Source: Kocuria palustris
GTDB lineage: Bacteria > Actinomycetota > Actinomycetes > Actinomycetales > Micrococcaceae
Assembly (NCBI RefSeq): GCF_016907795.1
Contig: NZ_JAFBCR010000001.1
Location: 2,604,001-2,668,000, forward strand
Direction: 5' to 3'
Length of the DNA stretch: 64,000 nt
Below the pieces are notes generated by a model that was not told the DNA's origin, ran no database searches, and worked only from the letters and a program-made list of their open reading frames with translations. Shown here piece after piece: positions 58,336-64,000 of the stretch (positions are counted from its first letter, which is position 1; each line of letters opens with the position of its first letter). The translations under genes were made by a program, and so were the position numbers.

Positions 58336-59655
58336 ATGTCCAGCGCACTGACCATCACGGGCGGGGTTCCGCTCCAGGGCACGATCAAGGTCCGGGGAGC
58401 CAAGAACCTCGTACCCAAAGCCATGGTGGCCGCGCTGCTGGGCGCCACCCCCTCGACGCTGCGCAACGTCCCGCACATCAAGGACGTCCAGGTCGTCACC
58501 GATCTGCTGTCCCTGCACGGAGTGGCGGTCGACAACGACGGCCAGGGCAAGCTGCACCTCGACCCGTCGAACGTGGTCCGGGCCCAGCACGCGGACATCG
58601 ATGCCCACGCCGGCGACTCCCGCATCCCGATCCTGCTGTGCGGCCCGCTGCTGCACACCCTGGGCGAGGCCTTCATCCCCGACCTGGGCGGCTGCAAGAT
58701 CGGCGATCGCCCCATCAACTACCACCTCGATGTCCTGCGCCACTTCGGCGCCAAGGTCGAGAAGCTCGACTCCGGCATCCGCATGTCCGCCCCCAACGGG
58801 CTGCACGGCGCCAAGGTCGAGCTGCCGTACCCGTCGGTGGGGGCCACCGAGCAGGTGCTGCTCTCCGCCACGCGCGCTCGCGGGCGCACCGAGCTGCGCG
58901 GTGCCGCGACCGAGCCCGAGATCATGGACCTGATCGCGATCCTGCAGAAGATGGGCGCGATCATCACGGTGCAGACCGATCGCGTGATCCACATCGAGGG
59001 CGTCGAATCGCTGTCCGGCTACAACCACAGCGCCATGTCCGATCGCATCGAGGCGGCCTCCTGGGGCTCGGCCGCACTGGCCACCGGCGGAGACATCTTC
59101 GTCGAGGGCGCCACGCAGGCGGACATGATGACGTTCCTCAACACCTTCCGGAAGGTCGGCGGCGATCTCGACATCCGCGAGGACGGCATCCGCTTCTCCC
59201 ATCCGGGAGCGGCGCTCAAGCCGATCGTCGTGGAGACGGATGTCCACCCCGGCTTCATGACCGACTGGCAGCAGCCGCTCGTCGTGGCGCTGACGCAGGC
59301 CGAGGGCGTGTCGATCGTGCACGAGACCGTCTACGAGAACCGCTTCGGCTTCACCCACGCGCTGCAGCGCATGGGAGCCAACATCCAGCTGCACCGCGAC
59401 TGCCTGGGCTCCACGCCCTGCCGCTTCGGCCAGTCCAACTACGTGCACTCCGCGATCATCTCCGGACGCACCGAGCTGCGGGCCCAGGACATCCACGTCC
59501 CGGACCTGCGCGGCGGCTTCTCGCACCTGATCGCGGCCCTGTCCGCCGAGGGCGTCTCCCATGTGACCGGCGTCGAGCTGATCGAGCGCGGCTACGAGCA
59601 CTTCACCACGAAGCTCGAGGCCCTGGGCGCCACGTTCGACGTCGCGAACAGCTGA
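58336..59655 (+). CDS. UDP-GlcNAc 1-carboxyvinyltransferase (MurA) homologue, Cys-type, copy 2
   Basis: The 439-residue EPSP-synthase-fold protein is a second MurA. It retains the Lys/Asn motif (VRGAKNLVPKAM) and, in the active-site loop, LGGCKIGDRPIN, where Cys120 is the normal fosfomycin-reactive residue. It is clearly diverged from copy 1 at 11630, which has Asp here, so this is an old paralogue and not a recent duplicate. It heads a run with plsC, gpsA and ddl, all cell-envelope genes. Whether it is redundant, conditional or acts on another substrate is not visible. Confidence 0.88.
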   Translation: MSSALTITGGVPLQGTIKVRGAKNLVPKAMVAALLGATPSTLRNVPHIKDVQVVTDLLSLHGVAVDNDGQGKLHLDPSNVVRAQHADIDAHAGDSRIPILLCGPLLHTLGEAFIPDLGGCKIGDRPINYHLDVLRHFGAKVEKLDSGIRMSAPNGLHGAKVELPYPSVGATEQVLLSATRARGRTELRGAATEPEIMDLIAILQKMGAIITVQTDRVIHIEGVESLSGYNHSAMSDRIEAASWGSAALATGGDIFVEGATQADMMTFLNTFRKVGGDLDIREDGIRFSHPGAALKPIVVETDVHPGFMTDWQQPLVVALTQAEGVSIVHETVYENRFGFTHALQRMGANIQLHRDCLGSTPCRFGQSNYVHSAIISGRTELRAQDIHVPDLRGGFSHLIAALSAEGVSHVTGVELIERGYEHFTTKLEALGATFDVANS

Positions 59656-59681
59656 TCCGCTCGAACCGCAGGGAGCTGCAC

Positions 59682-60470
59682 ATGGCCCGCACCCGCCGCT
59701 CCGGTCGACGCAGCGAGCTCAATCTCGAGCTGCAGATTCTCCAGCGGCTCGTGCGGCTGCCCTACGGGCTGCTGGCCCGGCGCCGCGTCGAGCATCTGGA
59801 GCGGATCCCGTCCGACGGCCCGTGCCTGATCGTGGCCAACCACGTCACCGAGATCGACCCGATCACGGTGGGGCTCAGCGTCGTCGATGCCGGGCGCACG
59901 CCCCGGTTCCTGGCCAAGGAGTCGCTGTTCCGCATCCCCGTGCTCGGCTTCCTGCTGCATCGGATCGGGCAGGTGCCCGTGCACCGGGGCACTCGCGACA
60001 CCGCCCAGGCCCTCAGCGACGCCCAGGACCACCTGGCTCGCGGCGGGGTCGTCGTGATCTATCCGGAGGGCACGCTGACCCGGGATCCGCTGCGCTGGCC
60101 CATGCACGCCTACCCCGGTGCGGCGCGGCTGGCTCTGGGCCTCGACGTCCCCGTGATCCCGATCGCCCACTGGGGAGACCAGCAGATCCTGGGCCGCGGC
60201 AGCCGGTGGCGGGTGCACGTGAGCCTCCGTCCCCGGCGGCCGGTGCGGGTGCGCGTGGGCGAGCCCGTGGACCTGAGCCGCTTCCGCAGCACGCGTGCGC
60301 CCGGGCAGACTGGGCGCACGGATGCCGAGAGGGTCGCGGCCGTGCCGCGCGCCGCGGCCGCTGAGGCCACCGAGGCCATCCTGGACGCGATCGCCGCTGA
60401 GCTGTCCGTCCTGCGCGACGAACCCGTTCCGCCCACCCGATGGGACCGACGCCTCAGGGGACGACGATGA
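59682..60470 (+). CDS. plsC: 1-acyl-sn-glycerol-3-phosphate acyltransferase (PlsC family)
   Basis: This acyltransferase makes phosphatidic acid from lysophosphatidic acid, or acylates a related lipid. The 262-residue protein has the catalytic HX4D (His54-Asp59, in NHVTEID) and the substrate motif VIYPEGTLTRDPLRWPM. The C-terminal 50 residues are charged. ATG 59682 follows GCAGGGAG; the frame is open upstream in a shadow. Its stop overlaps gpsA (ATGA), tying it to the glycerol-phosphate supply enzyme. Confidence 0.9.
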   Translation: MARTRRSGRRSELNLELQILQRLVRLPYGLLARRRVEHLERIPSDGPCLIVANHVTEIDPITVGLSVVDAGRTPRFLAKESLFRIPVLGFLLHRIGQVPVHRGTRDTAQALSDAQDHLARGGVVVIYPEGTLTRDPLRWPMHAYPGAARLALGLDVPVIPIAHWGDQQILGRGSRWRVHVSLRPRRPVRVRVGEPVDLSRFRSTRAPGQTGRTDAERVAAVPRAAAAEATEAILDAIAAELSVLRDEPVPPTRWDRRLRGRR

Positions 60471-61618
60471 CGCAGCATTCCGAGCAGCTGACCCGCGACG
60501 GCGACGCCGCGCAGGATCTGGGCGCTCCCGAGCCGAGGTGGAGCCCGCGCCGGGCCGCCGTGCTGGGCGCCGGATCCTGGGGAACGACCTTCGCCAAGAT
60601 CCTCACTGACGCCGGGCTCAGCGGCGAGGGCCCGGCCCCCGAGGTCGTGCTGTGGGGCCGGGACGCAGAGGCGATGTCCCGCATCGCCCGCACCCGAGTC
60701 AACGAGCGCTACGTCCCCGGCACGCACCTGCCCGATCCGCTGCAGGTCACCGCGGACCTGGCCCAGGCCTTGGAGGGGGCGGACCTGGTCGTGCTGGCTG
60801 TTCCCGCTCAGGCCCTGCGCGCGCAGATGGCTGCCGTGGCGCAGCACCTCGAGCACGAGGCCGTGCTGGTCTCGCTGGCCAAGGGCCTCGAGCGGGGCAC
60901 GGGGCTGCGCATGAGCGAGGTCGCGGCCGAGGTCCTGGCCGAGCAGCGCCCGGAGGGCCACCCGCTGGGCGGGCGCGACCGCGAGGGCTGGAGCCGGCGG
61001 CTGTGCATCGTCTCGGGCCCGAATCTGGCCATGGAGATCGCCGACGAGCAGCCCACCGCCTCGGTGGTGGCGGCAGCCGATCCGCAGCTGGCCGCCGATG
61101 TGGCCCGCGCCGTGGCCGCGCCCTACTTCCGCCCGTACACGAACACCGATGCCGTGGGCACGGAGATCGCCGGACTGACCAAGAACGTGATCGCTTTGTC
61201 CGTGGGCATCTGCGACGGCCGCCACTACGGCGACAACTCCAAGGCCTCCGTGATCACCCGCGGGCTGGCGGAGTCCACCCGGCTGGCCCTGGCGCTCGGG
61301 GCTCGCAGCGAGACCATGGCTGGGCTGGCCGGGATCGGCGATCTGGTGGCCACCTGCTCATCGCCGCTGTCGCGCAACCGGACGGCCGGGCGCCTGCTGG
61401 GACAGGGCCGCACGCTCGAGCAGATCGACCGCGAGATGACGCAGACCGCCGAGGGCCTGAAGTCCGCGCCTGCTGTGCTGCAGCTCGCGCGGGCGCACGG
61501 GGTCGACATGCCGATCACCGAGGCCGTCGTGGCTATCCTGGACGGTCGCATCACCGTCGAACACCTCGCCCCGCTGCTGCTGGGCCGCGAACTGAAAGCG
61601 GAGGCAACCACCGCATGA
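60467..61618 (+). CDS. gpsA: glycerol-3-phosphate dehydrogenase [NAD(P)+]
   Basis: GpsA reduces dihydroxyacetone phosphate to sn-glycerol 3-phosphate for phospholipids. The 383-residue protein has the nucleotide-binding VLGAGSWGTTFAKIL (GAGSWGT 34-40), SLAKGLERGTG, the catalytic Lys segment EIAGLTKNVIALSVGI and LAGIGDLVATC. Its ~30-residue N-terminal extension is polar. Both ends overlap neighbours by four bases (plsC and ddl), indicating a tight operon. Confidence 0.95.
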   Translation: MTQHSEQLTRDGDAAQDLGAPEPRWSPRRAAVLGAGSWGTTFAKILTDAGLSGEGPAPEVVLWGRDAEAMSRIARTRVNERYVPGTHLPDPLQVTADLAQALEGADLVVLAVPAQALRAQMAAVAQHLEHEAVLVSLAKGLERGTGLRMSEVAAEVLAEQRPEGHPLGGRDREGWSRRLCIVSGPNLAMEIADEQPTASVVAAADPQLAADVARAVAAPYFRPYTNTDAVGTEIAGLTKNVIALSVGICDGRHYGDNSKASVITRGLAESTRLALALGARSETMAGLAGIGDLVATCSSPLSRNRTAGRLLGQGRTLEQIDREMTQTAEGLKSAPAVLQLARAHGVDMPITEAVVAILDGRITVEHLAPLLLGRELKAEATTA

Positions 61619-62787
61619 GCACCATCGATCCCGCAGCCGCTGAACCGCAGACCGCAGCCCCGTCGTCCCGCCCCCGTGTGGCGATCCTGTTCGGCGGGCG
61701 CTCCTCCGAGCACAGCATCTCGCTGGTCACCGCCCGGGGCGTGCTCGGGGCGATCGACCGCGAGCACTGGGACGTGGTGACCGTGGGGATCGCGCGCACG
61801 GGCGAGTGGTTCCTCTTCTCGCAGGACGAGCTCGAGGCGCTGCTCGACGAGAACCCCATCACCGAGCTGCCGGTCGGCGAGCAGATGGTCTCGCTGCCCA
61901 TGGGCTCCGGCGACACCGAGCTGCTGATCCGCGACATCTCCGGCGAGGGCCCGGCCCAGGAGCGCCGCGAGCACATCGACGTCGTGCTGCCGCTGCTGCA
62001 CGGCCCCTACGGCGAGGACGGCACCCTTCAGGGGATGCTCGAGCTCGCCGACATGCGCTACGTCGGCTGCGGGGTGACGTCCTCGGCCGTGGGCATGGAC
62101 AAGCACTTCATGAAGGTCGCCTTCGAGTCGGCCGGGCTGGAGGTCGGGCCGTACATCGTGGCCAAGGACCGGCGCTGGCGCAGCGAGCCGGAGGCGGTCC
62201 TGGACGAGATCGCTCAGCTGGCGGCGCCCGTCTTCGTGAAGCCCGCCCGAGCCGGATCGTCGTTCGGCATCACCCGGGTGGATGACCCGAGCGATCGTTC
62301 GGCTGTCACCGCCGCGGTGGAGGAGGCCCGGTCCTTCGACCGCAAGGTGGTCGTGGAGGCCGGGATCTCCGGGCGCGAGATCGAGTGCGCCGTGCTGCAG
62401 GGCCACGGGCAGGACGCTCCGCGCGTCTCGCTGCTCGGGGAGATCGTCGTGGTGGACGAGCATTCGTTCTACGACTTCGAGGCCAAGTACGTCGCGCAGG
62501 ACTCCGCGCAGCTCAGCTGCCCGGCCGAGGTCCCGGAGGCGACCGCCGAGCGCATCCGCGCGGACGCCGCCCGGGCCTTCGAGGCCGTCGACGGCGAGGG
62601 GCTCTCGCGCGCCGACTTCTTCCTGGCCGACGACGGCCGCGCCCTCATCAACGAGGTCAACACCATGCCGGGATTCACCTCGATCTCCATGTACCCGCGG
62701 CTGTGGGAGGCCTCCGGCCTGCCCTACGACGCCCTGCTCGACGAGCTGCTGCGCCTGGCCCTCGAGCGGCCGGTCGGGCTGCGCTGA
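61615..62787 (+). CDS. ddl: D-alanine--D-alanine ligase
   Basis: Ddl joins two D-alanines for the peptidoglycan stem peptide. The 390-residue ATP-grasp enzyme has VAILFGGRSSEHSISLVTA, HGPYGEDGTLQGMLE, KPARAGSSFGI and the C-terminal INEVNTMPGFTSISMYPRLW. This is the normal (not D-lactate) type by overall pattern. The ATG overlaps gpsA by four bases. The same gpsA-ddl-DUF3515-thiL order occurs in mycobacteria. Confidence 0.95.
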   Translation: MSTIDPAAAEPQTAAPSSRPRVAILFGGRSSEHSISLVTARGVLGAIDREHWDVVTVGIARTGEWFLFSQDELEALLDENPITELPVGEQMVSLPMGSGDTELLIRDISGEGPAQERREHIDVVLPLLHGPYGEDGTLQGMLELADMRYVGCGVTSSAVGMDKHFMKVAFESAGLEVGPYIVAKDRRWRSEPEAVLDEIAQLAAPVFVKPARAGSSFGITRVDDPSDRSAVTAAVEEARSFDRKVVVEAGISGREIECAVLQGHGQDAPRVSLLGEIVVVDEHSFYDFEAKYVAQDSAQLSCPAEVPEATAERIRADAARAFEAVDGEGLSRADFFLADDGRALINEVNTMPGFTSISMYPRLWEASGLPYDALLDELLRLALERPVGLR

Positions 62788-62794
62788 GCCCGGC

Positions 62795-63289
62795 TCAGGT
62801 CTGCGGGACCTCGTCCACGGAGAGGCACTCGGAGTCCTGCGGCACGGTCGAGACCGCGCTGCCCAGATCGACCAGAGCGGTCGAGGACGGCACGACCGTG
62901 GTGTCGAAGGTGATCTCGAAGGCGGGATCGCGCCCGTAGGTCGTGGCCTGCCACTGGTTGTCGGACTCGAGATCGCGGATCAGCCAGTCCACACCGTTCA
63001 CGCGCGTGCACAGATCGGTCGTGGGCTCCGGGGGAGTCACCCCGCAGCGCACGACGGCCGCCGAGGGATCCCCGTAGGCCGTGGTGCCCTGGCTCGAGGT
63101 CTGGCGCTGGTCCTGCCCGCTGATCTGCTCCGGCATGGCGAGCATGGCGGGCGCGCACTCCGGATTCGCGGCGTCCTCGGCAGCCTCGACCTGCGCGGTG
63201 CTCGAGCCGCAGCCCGTGAGCAGGACCAGGCCGGCGGCCGTCAGAGCCGCAGCGCGGAGGGGGAGCAGGGGATTCGGACCGGAGCGCAT
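62795..63289 (-). CDS. DUF3515 family lipoprotein
   Basis: The 164-residue protein has a signal peptide with lipobox LLTGC (Cys27) and a small extracytoplasmic domain with paired cysteines (NPECAP, RCGV, DLCTRV, DSECLS). DUF3515 is an actinobacterial family of unknown function next to ddl and thiL. The frame extends upstream, but ATG 63289 is set by the lipoprotein signal and a TAGGAT box 7 bases before it. The stop lies 7 bases after ddl on the opposite strand. Confidence 0.88.
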   Translation of the reverse strand: MRSGPNPLLPLRAAALTAAGLVLLTGCGSSTAQVEAAEDAANPECAPAMLAMPEQISGQDQRQTSSQGTTAYGDPSAAVVRCGVTPPEPTTDLCTRVNGVDWLIRDLESDNQWQATTYGRDPAFEITFDTTVVPSSTALVDLGSAVSTVPQDSECLSVDEVPQT

Positions 63290-63296
63290 GGCCCGG

Positions 63297-63302
63297 ATCC
63301 TA
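63297..63302 (-). promoter_or_regulatory. -10 box, probably leaderless
   Basis: On the minus strand TAGGAT precedes the ATG at 63289 by 7 bases. Confidence 0.6.
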
Positions 63303-63408
63303 TCGCCCGGCTCCAGCGGGCCTCGAATCGCGCAGAACCGCCGCACGGGACCGCCGGCACGCACGCCCTCAGGGCGCAGCGAGCGGCTGTGCTGTCCGCC
63401 CAGGTGGC

Positions 63409-63414
63409 TAGCGT
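63409..63414 (+). promoter_or_regulatory. -10 box of thiL, probably leaderless
   Basis: TAGCGT lies 8 bases before the ATG at 63423, with no ribosome binding site. Confidence 0.55.
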
Positions 63415-63422
63415 GAGCCCCG

Positions 63423-64000
63423 ATGAACCGAGAGGCGGCGCAGATGACCAGGCAGGACAGCACGGGCGGCTCGACGCTGCGAGGCCAGGGGCCTGGGACT
63501 GCTCGCGCAGCGGCCGTGGACGGCTCGTCGGAGGCTTCCGCCGAGCCGTCCACGGCTGCGGAGGCTCTCGCCGGCCGCAGCGTGGGGGAGACCTCCGAAT
63601 CGGAGCTGCTCTCCGCCTTCCTGCCGCTGCTGCAGGGCGAGGACTCGCCGTACCTGCAGCTGGGCCCTGGTGATGACTGCGCGGTGATCGCCGCCCCGGA
63701 CGGGCGCTTCGTGATCACCACGGACACCCAGGTCGAGGGCCAGGACTTCCTCTCGGTGTGGCCCAGCGGCGCACGGACCGGCGGTGCGGACACCGGTGCC
63801 AAGGCAGCCGCGCAGAACCTGGCGGATGCCGCGGCCATGGGGGCGGCGCCGTCATCCATGGTCGTGTCCCTGACCCTCCCGGCGCAGACTCCGTGCCAGT
63901 GGGTCCTGGACTTCGCCCGCGGGCTGCGCGGCGGGATCCAGGCCTGCGGGGCACCGCAGCTGTCGGTGGCTGGAGGTGATCTGGGCGGGGGCGAGCAGAT
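63423..64000 (+). CDS. thiL: thiamine-monophosphate kinase, N-terminal part
   Basis: ThiL phosphorylates thiamine monophosphate to the active diphosphate. The frame is open from 63423 to the window end (192 codons). After a ~60-residue polar N-terminus the family motifs appear: LGPGDDCAVI, TTDTQVEGQDF, AAQNLADAAAMGA and SVAGGDLG. An in-frame ATG at 63444 could also be used. The rest of the gene is outside the window. Confidence 0.9.
   Translation, partial: MNREAAQMTRQDSTGGSTLRGQGPGTARAAAVDGSSEASAEPSTAAEALAGRSVGETSESELLSAFLPLLQGEDSPYLQLGPGDDCAVIAAPDGRFVITTDTQVEGQDFLSVWPSGARTGGADTGAKAAAQNLADAAAMGAAPSSMVVSLTLPAQTPCQWVLDFARGLRGGIQACGAPQLSVAGGDLGGGEQ

Overview
This is a gene-dense, very high-GC stretch of a chromosome from an actinobacterium. 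The mycothiol-dependent formaldehyde dehydrogenase, NucS mismatch endonuclease, DUF3039, DUF2017 and DUF3515 proteins and an Asp-type MurA all point to Actinomycetia. The combination looks most like order Micrococcales, family Micrococcaceae. The genus cannot be decided from the sequence. I see no phage, transposon, plasmid or CRISPR material. The window is core metabolism and cell-envelope genes, and much of its order recalls two blocks of the Mycobacterium tuberculosis chromosome (compared from memory). LAYOUT. Bases 1-3549 end a surface-polysaccharide cluster (glycosyltransferase tail, CapD-type dehydratase, WecA-type phosphoglycosyltransferase). Bases 3546-11502 are the F1Fo ATP synthase operon: an AtpI-like and an AtpZ-like protein, then atpB, E, F, H, A, G, D, C. 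Bases 11630-14839 hold murA (copy 1), nucS on the minus strand, and a thioredoxin-fold/TPR protein without CXXC. Bases 14962-19865 hold an ABC exporter pair, a DUF3039 zinc protein and a DEAD/DEAH helicase. Bases 19944-27408 hold pncB-pncA (minus), then clpS, DUF2017, murI, an MBL-fold hydrolase, rph, rdgB and an APH-type kinase. Bases 27437-39224 are more mixed: a degenerate ADP-ribosylglycohydrolase-like protein, an MFS protein, the mycothiol formaldehyde pathway pair, a BrkB-type membrane protein, two MarR regulators, mqo, a peptide-type binding lipoprotein, tRNA-Leu and bcp. Bases 39339-50901 hold tRNA-Lys, an attenuator-like leader, ilvBNC, an AIM24 protein, metG, leuB, ilvE, a fumarylacetoacetase-type hydrolase and gltX. 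Bases 51028-51370 hold tRNA-Gln and two identical tRNA-Glu genes. Bases 51657-55099 hold two overlapping dynamin-like GTPase genes. Bases 55133-64000 hold an IclR regulator (LtbR/NdgR type) divergent from leuCD, then murA (copy 2), plsC, gpsA, ddl, a DUF3515 lipoprotein and the start of thiL. HOW THE GENES WORK TOGETHER. The second half is largely a branched-chain amino acid supply region (ilvBNC, leuB, ilvE, leuCD). A probable Ile/Leu/Val leader peptide precedes ilvB, and the same inverted repeat lies upstream of leuB and between the IclR regulator and leuC, so one regulator may serve both leu loci. Cell-wall genes recur (two murA, murI, ddl). A striking global feature is that about seventeen genes have a TANNNT-type box 6-10 bases before the start codon and mostly no ribosome binding site, which suggests widespread leaderless mRNAs. 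The most interesting items are this leaderless signature, the ilv leader, the shared leu operator, the Asp/Cys MurA pair, the GTPase pair, a perfect 17-bp hairpin between atpA and atpG, and an 18-G tract in front of the ABC transporter.
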